15,843 nucleotides of DNA, from assembly GCA_044350895.1 (NCBI GenBank), contig JBILGT010000026.1, positions 1 through 15,843 of the forward strand, written 5' to 3'. Positions within the stretch are counted from its first letter, which is position 1, and every line of letters begins with the position of its first letter. Below the pieces are notes generated by a model that worked only from the letters and a program-made list of their open reading frames with translations, ran no database searches and was not told where the DNA came from. This document shows positions 6,461 to 13,675 of the stretch, in pieces. Source of the stretch: OMIS01 sp044350895. Lineage in GTDB: Bacteria; Patescibacteriota; Microgenomatia; UBA1400; PJMF01. Position numbers and translations under genes: made by a program.

Positions 6461-9247
6461 TTACAAGGTTTTGAAAACATAGTGACCTACTGTTTTGCTC
6501 GCTGTATTGAGGGCAGTAAATCCAGCAAGTAGTTTTGTATATGTCTCTTCATCAATCTCAAGTTCATACCGAGTTGTCGTGATATGAAGCGGCAACGAAT
6601 AGGTGTTACTAAACATCAAAATATTTTCTTGGTGTGTCATACTCATAGCTTCTTCATTGATGGGAAGTTGCTGATGAGCAGCCATTTCTTTTGCAATTAG
6701 CCCTGAGACAAGTTCAACAGGAAGCTGACCTTCATCAAGGTTGGGATACAACTGAGGATTAAACTTCATTGCCAAACCGCGACGGTTACGATCACGAACT
6801 TCTTGTGTATCAATGCGACGTTGGGACTGTTCATATAAATAGTGTTTTTGTCCATCTGGGGCAGTGTAGACAATATCGAGTTCAATAGACTGCGTTCTTC
6901 TAAATAATACTTCCCTTGCATCGTCTGCTACGTCAGGCAATGTTATCCGAGAATCAATTTCATTTTCTTCCACATATCTGCGCAGATCTGCAACAGTCAT
7001 TCGGTGTAACTCTGTGGTGCCTTCAGTAGTTATATCAGAAAAAAGTTCAAACGGCGTGTTAAATGGCCTACCTCGCTGAATAGAATTGAGATCAGCCCAA
7101 TCTGCAGCAGTAATTACTTTGTCATGAGAACGTTCTGGTGCAGTTCGCTCGTAGTTTACTGGAAGGCTGTATGGAACCTCAAACTCATCAAAGAGTTGGA
7201 ATAGATCATCAACTGTTGGGTCTGATGCCAACATGCGCTCTTTTTTTTTGAGGTGGGTGCGGGTGATGTGTTGACAAAAATCAGGATTACTGAGCACTAG
7301 AGATTCAGTTCCTTCAGGACGAGAGTAGATAATCACTTTTGATTGCGCTTGCGATACTAAAAATTTTAAAATCACTGCTTTTTCAGCGGGTCCCAATTTG
7401 GAAAACTTATCAAATAGTTTATGAATGACAACGATATCGCTTTTTGTGCTAAATGCTTCCAGAAGTTGCAGTTTAAATCTTAGTTCTGAACGTCCTCCCG
7501 ACAGACCTTTATTACCTGCTCTGTGTTGTAGGTAGTCAGTAATTTCAGCTTGACTGAGCAAACCAGATTCTTCCAGAAAAGTAACAAGCTGCGCAAACTC
7601 TTCTTCATTTTCATTAGCACTCAGTGGATAGTCGTGAAAGTATGTTCTTGAGTATTCGATACGATCTTCTTCGGTTTTAAGATCACAGTAGACGGTGTCA
7701 ATATCATCTACAACACTGCTCTTTGTACTTTCTGTGCTAGTAATCACACACATACCATCGCTCGATTTTCTCACCAGCGCGAGTGCACGCATCACTTGTT
7801 CACCAGCCCGGAGAACCTCAAACAGTTTCCCTGGCTCTGTTGCAACTGTTGTTCGATTAAGCAGCATTTGATTGCCACCGGCAGCTTCGAGATTACCACT
7901 TTGGAGCTGAACGCAAAAATCTATAAAGACTGCTTGAGGCTGCTCTGTGGGAGTTTCAACAATTTCTTTTACAGCAGGATAGTCATACTTTGGTTTGGGA
8001 GTCAGTTGCTCAACTGGTATGCCAGTCATAACAGCTTTCGATCTTCGCCTCAAGCTTTGCATCCACGGATATACATCAGTAGGATTGGTCTTTTCTGGTT
8101 TTTGAGTGATGTATTCAGTTTGGCTCAAATCTGGTGTGGTTGGTTTTTCAACTGTTACAGATTGAAAGGTGAGGAGTGGTTGTTTGACAGGAGCGTTAAG
8201 TAGTTGCTGGAGTCGTTCTTTACGATATGTTGTTTTTTGACTTTCAGTACACAATGTCGTATTTATCTCAAACAGTTGCTTGTTCATCTCACGGATTGCA
8301 CGCATAACTTCACTAGATTTTTCGACAGAGGATTGAGAATCAATGTTGGGAGCAATTCTCTGGAGCAAATAGATAACTGGTAAAAACGTATCTTTATAAG
8401 AAGCCAGTGCGTCAGCCTCAAAAAGCGCAATCAAACTTGGAATGATGGTGGCAAGTGGAGTAGAACGAAGGGCGCGGTAAAATGGATGGTCAATGTCTTT
8501 TGACACAGCACTTTGCAGACCAATAAATAAACCAGCCAAACCTGCATAGATGCCGGCTAGTGTGTAGTTGCCTTGCAAGGTAAAAATTCCAAGCTGTGTC
8601 GAAATTGCTGGTATGATTTGGGTGATGTATGGATACACCTTTTCAGCCTCAGCTAAGCTGTGGATCTTGGTGTCCTTAATCCATTTTGAAACATCTGGAA
8701 CAATTCCTTTAGTTTTTTCGAGACTGTAAGCTTGTTGTATTTCAAGCAAAATCTCTTCTAAATCATGCTGGATAATTTTATTTAAGTCACCTTCTATGGA
8801 CTCATGTCCAATTTGCAAAAATAAAGAAGTAAGCAAAAAACTGGCTTTGCCAATATCTGCATACGGTCCTTGTGCAAAATCGGGCAAGTAACCATCAGCA
8901 CCAGCTGGAGTGTTAAAGAGCGTGAGTCCGCCTTCTGCTGCCACTCCAAGGACTCGATAATTTAAGTAGGTGCGCAGTCTCCCAAATACTATTTTTATGA
9001 TCAGTTCTTCAACTTTTTCAGGATTAGGACTTATTTCTAAGAGTTGTTTAAGATCGGAAATGCGCAATCGATGCTCCGAGCCTTTGGGATCAAGCTTTGC
9101 TTCCATCTGCTCTATAGTTCGGACAATTGCCTCGGCAATAGCTCGTATAGTTTTACGACGTTTTTCCCACTTTACTGGATTTTCTTCTTTTTTCTCAATA
9201 ACTTCAGCTTGTTCGGGGATATATTTAGGTAGTGAATCGGGTTGCAC
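6461..9247 (-). CDS. Large protein with a degenerate ABC-type ATPase domain, 928 residues
   Basis: Not assignable to a known family by name. Residues about 455-650 follow the order of an ABC-exporter nucleotide-binding domain: a counterpart of the 'G.SG.GKSTLLRALAGL' region reads VLRAGEQVMRALALV (478-492) with the P-loop itself missing; then TYFHDYPLSANEN in the Q-loop area; an intact ABC signature LSGGRSELR (582-590); DIVVIHK (604-610) where Walker B plus catalytic Glu (LLLDE) should be; and KVIIYSRPE (637-645) in place of the H-loop 'SH'. ATP hydrolysis is therefore unlikely. The N-terminal third has one convincing hydrophobic segment (228-248) and is otherwise helical; it may be a relic of a transporter membrane domain. 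About 230 unrecognised residues follow the ATPase-like part. The start is GTG 9247; the overlapping ATG at 9249 is out of frame. Confidence 0.7.
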   Translation of the reverse strand: MQPDSLPKYIPEQAEVIEKKEENPVKWEKRRKTIRAIAEAIVRTIEQMEAKLDPKGSEHRLRISDLKQLLEISPNPEKVEELIIKIVFGRLRTYLNYRVLGVAAEGGLTLFNTPAGADGYLPDFAQGPYADIGKASFLLTSLFLQIGHESIEGDLNKIIQHDLEEILLEIQQAYSLEKTKGIVPDVSKWIKDTKIHSLAEAEKVYPYITQIIPAISTQLGIFTLQGNYTLAGIYAGLAGLFIGLQSAVSKDIDHPFYRALRSTPLATIIPSLIALFEADALASYKDTFLPVIYLLQRIAPNIDSQSSVEKSSEVMRAIREMNKQLFEINTTLCTESQKTTYRKERLQQLLNAPVKQPLLTFQSVTVEKPTTPDLSQTEYITQKPEKTNPTDVYPWMQSLRRRSKAVMTGIPVEQLTPKPKYDYPAVKEIVETPTEQPQAVFIDFCVQLQSGNLEAAGGNQMLLNRTTVATEPGKLFEVLRAGEQVMRALALVRKSSDGMCVITSTESTKSSVVDDIDTVYCDLKTEEDRIEYSRTYFHDYPLSANENEEEFAQLVTFLEESGLLSQAEITDYLQHRAGNKGLSGGRSELRFKLQLLEAFSTKSDIVVIHKLFDKFSKLGPAEKAVILKFLVSQAQSKVIIYSRPEGTESLVLSNPDFCQHITRTHLKKKERMLASDPTVDDLFQLFDEFEVPYSLPVNYERTAPERSHDKVITAADWADLNSIQRGRPFNTPFELFSDITTEGTTELHRMTVADLRRYVEENEIDSRITLPDVADDAREVLFRRTQSIELDIVYTAPDGQKHYLYEQSQRRIDTQEVRDRNRRGLAMKFNPQLYPNLDEGQLPVELVSGLIAKEMAAHQQLPINEEAMSMTHQENILMFSNTYSLPLHITTTRYELEIDEETYTKLLAGFTALNTASKTVGHYVFKTL

Positions 9248-9253
9248 ATAAAA

Positions 9254-9259
9254 ATCGTA
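9254..9259 (-). promoter_or_regulatory. Weak -10-like box for the 928-residue gene
   Basis: TACGAT on the minus strand (four of six matches to TATAAT), 6 bases before GTG 9247. The position fits the window-wide pattern but the match is weak. Confidence 0.25.
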
Positions 9260-9303
9260 TCACAGAGAGATCTGTATGAGAAATAGGAAGTCATGAATAT
9301 AAA

Positions 9304-9564
9304 CTAGTTGCGCTTCCAGCGTGGTGCAAATCCTGCCATGAATGCAAAAATGTGGGCTTTGATGCGGCTTTCACCACGTGCCACTATTGCAGCTATCATT
9401 GCCTTTTTAAATTCTTTGACATCAGTTCCTTCATAGCAGAGCTTACCGTCTTTAAAACAGTAGCTACAATTTTTTTCGTCTTCACGATTTTCACCAAGTG
9501 GGTCTTTGGAAAAAGGCATCATACAACTATAACAATTACCGACAAGAGTTTTTTTGGTTTGCAT
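9304..9564 (-). CDS. Putative zinc-ribbon protein
   Basis: An 86-residue protein with two CxxC knuckles, C11-Y-S-C14 and C33-S-Y-C36, in the arrangement 'CxxCxMPxxKDxxGxNxDxxxxxxYCxYCxxDGK'. This is the pattern of the small 'putative zinc ribbon' family (Pfam Zn_ribbon_2), whose members often occur alone or appended to GNAT or transcription-factor domains. Residues 47-86 are helical (KEFKKAMIAAIVARG) and end with a basic tail. A role is not known; zinc binding and a protein- or nucleic-acid-binding function are inferences. The gene is divergent from the small ORF at 9680 and lies upstream of the 928-residue gene in the same direction, 56 bases apart. A TACACT box 8 bases before the ATG fits the start-proximal promoter pattern. 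Confidence 0.85.
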   Translation of the reverse strand: MQTKKTLVGNCYSCMMPFSKDPLGENREDEKNCSYCFKDGKLCYEGTDVKEFKKAMIAAIVARGESRIKAHIFAFMAGFAPRWKRN

Positions 9565-9572
9565 ATAGTTCT

Positions 9573-9578
9573 AGTGTA
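9573..9578 (-). promoter_or_regulatory. -10-like box for the zinc-ribbon gene
   Basis: TACACT on the minus strand, two mismatches to TATAAT, with 8 bases to ATG 9564. It is identifiable mainly because its placement matches neighbouring genes. Confidence 0.35.
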
Positions 9579-9666
9579 GATCTAAGTGAGGTTGGTTTCA
9601 ATGATTGTTACTTGAGGATTCATTTAATGTTAGTAGAAAATATACAAAATTTATGTCTCAAGGTAG

Positions 9667-9672
9667 TACAAT
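9667..9672 (+). promoter_or_regulatory. -10 box for the 51-residue ORF
   Basis: TACAAT, one mismatch to TATAAT, with 7 bases to ATG 9680. The same hexamer and spacing recur before the transposase start at 15756. Confidence 0.45.
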
Positions 9673-9679
9673 AAAAGAT

Positions 9680-9835
9680 ATGCGAAACAATATTTTATTA
9701 GCCTCAATAGCTGGCAACTTTGCAAAAAAATTTGCCACTGAATTGACACAAGCGGGCACAACTCTAGATACATTGCAGACTGTATTTATCACTACAGCTC
9801 GTAAGTCTGACAGATGGTTAGGCGCAGTGTGGTGA
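9680..9835 (+). CDS. Small hypothetical protein, 51 residues
   Basis: A tiny protein beginning MRNNILLASIAGNFAKKF and ending RWLGAVW. An in-frame ATG at 9653 would give a 60-residue form beginning MSQGSTIKD, and a TTG at 9605 a longer one; 9680 is preferred because a TACAAT box lies 7 bases upstream. I do not recognise it. It is amphipathic and basic with a threonine-rich middle (AGTTLDTLQTVFITT); no cysteines or catalytic motif stand out. It ends 42 bases before the HIT gene, which has its own TATAAT, so co-transcription is not required. Coding status is uncertain given its size; support comes from the promoter-start arrangement and the tight fit between genes. Confidence 0.45.
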   Translation: MRNNILLASIAGNFAKKFATELTQAGTTLDTLQTVFITTARKSDRWLGAVW

Positions 9836-9861
9836 TGGTGTGCAGTGGGAGTTGTGGAAGA

Positions 9862-9867
9862 TATAAT
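9862..9867 (+). promoter_or_regulatory. -10 box for the HIT-family gene
   Basis: A perfect TATAAT, 10 bases before ATG 9878. It lies inside the in-frame extension from GTG 9845 and so argues for the shorter start. Confidence 0.65.
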
Positions 9868-9877
9868 AAGAACTGTT

Positions 9878-10351
9878 ATGAAACAAAACGCACCTGAAAA
9901 TTATGTTTGTCCAATATGTTTAGGAGTTACTGGTGTGGAAAGTGATGACACGCTTTTGAAACAGGCTGATTTGGTTTTTCGTGATGAGTTGGTAAGTGTC
10001 TGGATTAACTCGTTTTGGATCAAAGGAAACGAAGGACATTTGATTGTCGTGCCCAATGAGCATTTTGAGAATATATATGATCTTCCCGAAGTGATCGGAC
10101 ATCGCATTTTTGATGTGGCCAAACATATGAGTACTGTTATGAAACGAGCATATAAATGTGATGGAATTACCATCAGACAAAATAACGAACCTGCTGGTGA
10201 CCAGCATGCTTTCCACTACCATCTGCACATTTTTCCAAGATATACAGGAGATACCTTTAATCAAGAACTCACAAAAAAAAGTTTCTTGTCTGATCCACAA
10301 GCACGAATTGTTTATAAAGAAAAGCTGCGCCATTATCTTGGTGAGTTATAA
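9878..10351 (+). CDS. HIT-family nucleotide hydrolase/transferase
   Basis: A 157-residue cytoplasmic protein with the histidine triad H113-Y-H115-L-H117-I-F, followed by PRY, the hallmark of HIT proteins; the central histidine attacks the alpha-phosphate of nucleotide substrates. An N-terminal C11-P-I-C14 matches the zinc-binding CxxC found in many bacterial HIT proteins. FWIKGNEGHLIVVPNEHFEN (residues 46-65) aligns with the usual 'P...GH.LVIPK.H...' region, and DGITIRQNNEPAGDQHAFHY (residues 96-115) with 'G.ni..N.g..agQ.v.H.H'. Substrates of this branch are varied (AppppA, purine nucleoside phosphoramidates), so a precise function is not given. GTG 9845 is possible but unlikely because of the TATAAT at 9862-9867. 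Confidence 0.92.
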   Translation: MKQNAPENYVCPICLGVTGVESDDTLLKQADLVFRDELVSVWINSFWIKGNEGHLIVVPNEHFENIYDLPEVIGHRIFDVAKHMSTVMKRAYKCDGITIRQNNEPAGDQHAFHYHLHIFPRYTGDTFNQELTKKSFLSDPQARIVYKEKLRHYLGEL

Positions 10352-10352
10352 T
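10347..10352 (+). promoter_or_regulatory. -10 box for the frameshifted gene
   Basis: A perfect TATAAT overlapping the stop codon of the HIT gene (TAA 10349-10351), 8 bases before ATG 10361. The promoter is embedded in the end of the preceding coding sequence. Confidence 0.65.
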
Positions 10353-10360
10353 CTCTCACA

Positions 10361-10984
10361 ATGAAACACTCGAAAAGTCACCTTATTGAAATCGCACAAA
10401 AGTTGTTAATTGTGGACCACTCAAACCTGATGAAGTGGACTATTTATGGAGCATCTTAAGTAACCCCATTGAAAAACAAAACATTGTCTATCACTTGCCC
10501 AATATAGTGTTGTACTCATTTGGAATTGTTGGGATTAAAAATCTTCTTGAAAGATTGGAACGCAAAACTTGGTTGGATAAAGTATTTGATGCACAAGAAA
10601 TCTTGAAAGAGAGAGTCAAAAATGGTGAGCAAAACTGGGCAATGAAAAAAAGGACACTCGCTTCTGTTTGTGGGGAAAGGTGACTTTATTGGTGAACAAT
10701 TTGTTGCAGATCATGAGATGGATGAAGTAGTAACGATTGCAGAAACCAAGCAGTCTTTTACTGAAGTTTGGAACCAATATAACGTTAACTCTGTCTATGA
10801 TTCTTTAAAAACTGTCGTAGAACGTTCCAGTGGTAAAACAGCAGGAGAGTATTTATTTCCCCCAGTTGTTTTGAGCGCCAGTGTGCGTGATGCACTACTG
10901 CAAAATGGCTATAAAAAAGATCAATTTTTGTATGTGCCAGAGTTGGTGTTAGAGACAATTTCAAGAGCGGCGGATAGAAAGTAG
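10361..10984 (+). pseudogene. Hypothetical protein gene interrupted by two frameshifts
   Basis: Three coding segments appear to belong to one ancestral ORF of about 206 residues. The first frame runs from ATG 10361 (MKHSKSHLIEIAQK) to an early stop at 10459. The second frame is coding from about 10396 (VVNCGPLKPDEVDYLW, then SILSNPIEKQNI) to 10683. The original frame resumes at about 10650 (KKGHSLLFVGKGDFIGEQ) and ends at TAG 10984. The shifts fall at short A runs: AAAA near 10396-10399 (one base too few) and the A7 run at 10645-10651 (one too many). The restored protein is soluble, mixed helix/strand, with GHSLLFVGKGDFIGEQFV as its most distinctive stretch; I recognise no family. Both shifts at homopolymers raise the possibility of sequencing or assembly error; decay or slippage-based decoding are alternatives. 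Confidence 0.55.
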
Positions 10985-11015
10985 GATGCAAGTGAGTCAA
11001 AAGAACTGTCACTCT

Positions 11016-11807
11016 TTACCAAAACAATGGAGTTGTACTTTGGAAGTTTAATGTTTTACCAGGAATTGGCTGGGCAGCTGTATTAATTTTTTTGCCTCTG
11101 AGAAGATTTCGTAACCGGGCGAATTCACCTCTGCGTTCTGTTGGAACAGCAGAATGATACACCAGCTGAAGCACAGTCTTATCAACGCCGTGTTTTCTGA
11201 GTAGCAGTTCATACTCAACCGCATCGATACTTCGATGTTTGATATTAGCAAATTCTGGGAAGCGTTGTAGATACTCGGCCATGTACTGTTCATATTTTGG
11301 AGGCAGAGCAATATCTGGTCGTTTCAAAAAAGCTAGTTGCGTCTCTAAACTTGCACACTTAATTACCCCATTGGGCAATTGAATACTTATTGTGTTTCTC
11401 AGTTCAAATACATAGCTATTTCGACTTTTAAATGGAGATGAATACATCAGGCCATTATCAATAAGAAAGTAGTGTGGATCCAAGACTACACTTTCACTTG
11501 TCGCGTCATATATATTTTTACACAACGTACAGGCCTCATCCCAACTATATTCATCGGGAGTAAATGCAAAATCTATGTCTAACCAACCCTCTTTAGGCTT
11601 AAAACAATCTTTAATGTCATGGAAATTGAGGTGATTAACACCTTTTTCATATGCAATTGCAGCTATAGCACGGCCTTGTGAACCCCAGAGATAGAAGCTA
11701 GTTCCCTTGAGTCGATTTACTTCAGCCAAAGCACCTAGACCAACTCTCGCACCAGCATCTGAAATGTTTTCTCTCGAAAAAGTTTGTTCAGGAGATTTTG
11801 TGCTCAT
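11016..11807 (-). CDS. Predicted nucleotidyltransferase-fold protein
   Basis: A 263-residue protein with the core signature of the DNA polymerase-beta/MNT nucleotidyltransferase superfamily: a helix-preceding G42-S43 in FYLWGSQGRAIAA, followed after a helix by D77-I-D79 in GWLDIDFAF, the usual GS...DxD metal-binding pair. Further on, NGVIKCASLETQLAFLKR (146-163) resembles the 'V.va.pE.ll..Kl' segment found downstream of the catalytic core in stand-alone nucleotidyltransferases. The third carboxylate is not certain. Such proteins transfer NMP to antibiotics, proteins or RNA, and include toxins and antidotes; the substrate cannot be inferred. The C-terminal ~60 residues are basic. A TAGAAT box lies 6 bases before the ATG. 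It is convergent with the frameshifted gene, 31 bases apart. Confidence 0.65.
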   Translation of the reverse strand: MSTKSPEQTFSRENISDAGARVGLGALAEVNRLKGTSFYLWGSQGRAIAAIAYEKGVNHLNFHDIKDCFKPKEGWLDIDFAFTPDEYSWDEACTLCKNIYDATSESVVLDPHYFLIDNGLMYSSPFKSRNSYVFELRNTISIQLPNGVIKCASLETQLAFLKRPDIALPPKYEQYMAEYLQRFPEFANIKHRSIDAVEYELLLRKHGVDKTVLQLVYHSAVPTERRGEFARLRNLLRGKKINTAAQPIPGKTLNFQSTTPLFW

Positions 11808-11813
11808 TCTTAT

Positions 11814-11819
11814 ATTCTA
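11814..11819 (-). promoter_or_regulatory. -10 box for the nucleotidyltransferase gene
   Basis: TAGAAT on the minus strand (one mismatch), 6 bases before ATG 11807, within the 57-base gap following the 275-residue gene. Confidence 0.45.
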
Positions 11820-11864
11820 TCAATTTCTGTCTGAATTTATTCATCGACTGATAAGTCTAAGTAT

Positions 11865-12692
11865 TTATTTAACTACGTGTAAGCTCTTAAGAATTTCATC
11901 AAAAACTTCTTCTGTTAATTGATCGTCTAGTTCCATCTCCATAGTAAAACCCGGGTAGTTAATATCTTGTGTATTTACTAGTGCACCTACTTTACCTTTC
12001 CCTGGTGTCCCGATCACTTCAACATGCATTTGCATAGCAGCACTGTATTCTTTTGCACCTGTTACTTTAATTATTTCTAAACCATTGGAATTCTCAACCT
12101 TTGTGACTAATTCTTGCGGTATTTCCCATTCTTTGTTGACCGGTGTTTTTGCATAGAATTTACCATTCTGTATCTTAAATCCTTGTCCATCGGCAAAGCC
12201 ACTCTCGCGAGGAGCTGAAAATTCTACTGATGTTGTCCCAATTCCAAATTTGTTTGTAACACAGCTACTAATACCTGCAAATACTTGTTTGATTACTGAT
12301 GAAGTTTGCTTCGTGAATGTGGCGCACACTTGGGTTCCACCTGCATCATTGCCAAACGTAGTCTCTTTAAATTCCCCGTATTTTTTGAAGCTTTTAGGAA
12401 GTTTCAAGGATAGGTGTAATTCTTTAACGGTATATGTTTCCCACTCATTTAAGTCTGTATCAGGAGCGGTAACTGTTTCTTGTTGAACTGAGAGCGGGGA
12501 TTCTTGTGGCTCAGAAACAGCAACTGGTTGTTTTTTAAGCGTTCCAATATAGTAGCTTACTCCACTCAGGATAACAGCTCCGATGATCAATAAAATTATT
12601 TGTGACAGATTACTTCTTGGTGATGTTTCTATGATGGGTACAGCATGTATTTCTTCTTCATATGACTGATCACTGGGAGTGGTTGATTGCAT
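11865..12692 (-). CDS. Single-TM membrane-anchored extracytoplasmic protein
   Basis: A 275-residue protein with a short cytoplasmic N-terminus, one membrane helix at about 30-50 (QIILLIIGAVILSGVSYYIG), a Pro/Ser/Gln-rich linker to about residue 85, and a folded domain from about 85 to the end. The domain opens with ELHLSLKLPKSFKKYGEF and closes with FDEILKSLHVVK. That beginning (beta strand, then 'lP.sf/w') and end ('f..il.S..f') are typical of PsbP-like small extracytoplasmic domains seen often in reduced-genome bacteria; this is inferred from pattern. Two cysteines (in TQVCATF and GISSCVTN) may form a disulfide. Function unknown; a cell-surface or envelope role is likely. The downstream protein at 14363 has the same layout. 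The start is supported by AATAAT at 12699-12704. Confidence 0.75.
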   Translation of the reverse strand: MQSTTPSDQSYEEEIHAVPIIETSPRSNLSQIILLIIGAVILSGVSYYIGTLKKQPVAVSEPQESPLSVQQETVTAPDTDLNEWETYTVKELHLSLKLPKSFKKYGEFKETTFGNDAGGTQVCATFTKQTSSVIKQVFAGISSCVTNKFGIGTTSVEFSAPRESGFADGQGFKIQNGKFYAKTPVNKEWEIPQELVTKVENSNGLEIIKVTGAKEYSAAMQMHVEVIGTPGKGKVGALVNTQDINYPGFTMEMELDDQLTEEVFDEILKSLHVVK

Positions 12693-12698
12693 GTATTT

Positions 12699-12704
12699 AT
12701 TATT
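12699..12704 (-). promoter_or_regulatory. -10 box for the single-TM protein gene
   Basis: AATAAT on the minus strand (one mismatch), 6 bases before ATG 12692. Confidence 0.4.
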
Positions 12705-12739
12705 ACAGCATTTGAAGGTAAAGTAGAATAAGCATACTT

Positions 12740-12778
12740 AACAAACTAAGCTAGACACTAGCTATGTGTGAGTTTGTT
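12740..12778. repeat. Nested inverted repeat between divergent genes
   Basis: AACAAACT (12740-12747) is perfectly complementary to AGTTTGTT (12771-12778). Inside it a second palindrome, AGCTA-GACAC-TAGCT (12749-12763), is nested off-centre. The element lies between the divergent promoters of the single-TM gene and the AlkC-type gene, outside both transcripts, so a protein-binding site is as likely as an RNA structure. A TTTT run follows the right arm on the plus strand, so a weak terminator cannot be excluded. Confidence 0.4.
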
Positions 12779-12809
12779 TTAATTCTGTCATAAAGTTATA
12801 GAGGTATAT

Positions 12810-12815
12810 TATACT
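12810..12815 (+). promoter_or_regulatory. -10 box for the AlkC-type gene
   Basis: TATACT (one mismatch), 9 bases before ATG 12825. An out-of-frame ATG at 12817 lies between box and start and opens a 3-codon frame only. Confidence 0.5.
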
Positions 12816-12824
12816 TATGAAGAT

Positions 12825-13595
12825 ATGACCGCATCCCCACCTACTGCAACTTCTTTTACAAACCCTGAAACCGGAAAAATTTCAATTACAGAAGCATTCG
12901 GTGAATCACTTGCTCAGCTACTTGCAGATAGAATCAGTGTTGTTGATACGAAATTTCCTAAAAAAGAATTTTGTACGTCAGTCAAAAATGAAGTAGTGGG
13001 TAAGCGGTACACAGAGCGGGTAGAAATTATTGCTGATGCCCTCAAAAAATACTTGCCACAAAAGTACACTGAGGCTATGGCAGTGTTACTACAGATACTT
13101 GGGCCAGAAAATGAAAAAGAAACAGGCATGTTTACTAATTTTTATTGGTTGATGCCGGTGGGAAAGTTTATTGAAAAATACGGTTTAGATGATTTTGAAC
13201 TTTCTATCAATGCTCTGGCAGAGATCACCAAGCGGAATACCGGCGAGTATGCAATTCGGCCGTTTGCCCGCAAGTATCCTGACAAATGTCTGGCAGTTTG
13301 TAAGGACTGGGCTCAAAGTGACAATTTTCATTTACGCCGTTTGGCCTCTGAAGGGCTGCGCCCGAAACTACCGTGGGCTCCAAAGCTGGATGTGTGGAAA
13401 GATAACCCACAACCAGTTTTTGAGATTCTAGAACTGCTCAAAGAAGATGAAATAAAGTTTGTAAAGAAATCAGTAGCAAATCATTTGCGTGACTGGATGA
13501 AAGTTAACCCGCCAGAAGCAGAGCAGGTGATTGCCCGGTGGTCACGATCAAGTAATGAAGACACGCTCTGGATACTTAAACACGCCCAGCGGTAA
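12825..13595 (+). CDS. alkC: AlkC-type DNA alkylation repair protein (HEAT-like)
   Basis: A 256-residue soluble alpha-solenoid of the AlkC/AlkD superfamily, DNA glycosylases that remove positively charged alkylated bases such as 3-methyladenine. The most diagnostic stretch is LRRLASEGLRPKLPWAPKLD (residues 169-188), closely matching the AlkC signature 'RRL.SEG.RPRLPWA..L', followed by NPQPVFEILELLKEDEIKFV and KKSVANHLRDWMKVNP, a typical HEAT-like repeat pair with 'VrrSVANhLnD..K..P'. The C-terminus IARWSRSSNEDTLWILKHAQR fits the family's final repeat. The length is somewhat shorter than AlkC proteins carrying an extra C-terminal Ig-like domain. The gene stands alone, divergent from the single-TM protein, and would act in the cytoplasm on the chromosome. 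The substrate is from family knowledge. Confidence 0.85.
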   Translation: MTASPPTATSFTNPETGKISITEAFGESLAQLLADRISVVDTKFPKKEFCTSVKNEVVGKRYTERVEIIADALKKYLPQKYTEAMAVLLQILGPENEKETGMFTNFYWLMPVGKFIEKYGLDDFELSINALAEITKRNTGEYAIRPFARKYPDKCLAVCKDWAQSDNFHLRRLASEGLRPKLPWAPKLDVWKDNPQPVFEILELLKEDEIKFVKKSVANHLRDWMKVNPPEAEQVIARWSRSSNEDTLWILKHAQR

Positions 13596-13675
13596 TCAGG
13601 GTTAGTTTTCTTACTTGTCACACTGGGAATAAACGCAAGTAAAAAGGCGACTAGTATTCTGTAATTAGGTTTTCA

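Noticed and set aside
7796..8203. 135-codon frame on the plus strand inside the 928-residue gene
   Set aside because: Composition is cysteine- and tryptophan-rich with no family pattern, and it is antisense to a clearly coding frame.
9920..10333. 137-codon frame antisense to the HIT gene
   Set aside because: The HIT frame carries the full histidine triad; the antisense product shows no family pattern.
13611..13642. Inverted repeat TTACTTG...CAAGTAA between convergent genes as a terminator
   Set aside because: The loop is 18 bases, the stem is short and AT-rich, and neither strand has a T-tract after the stem.
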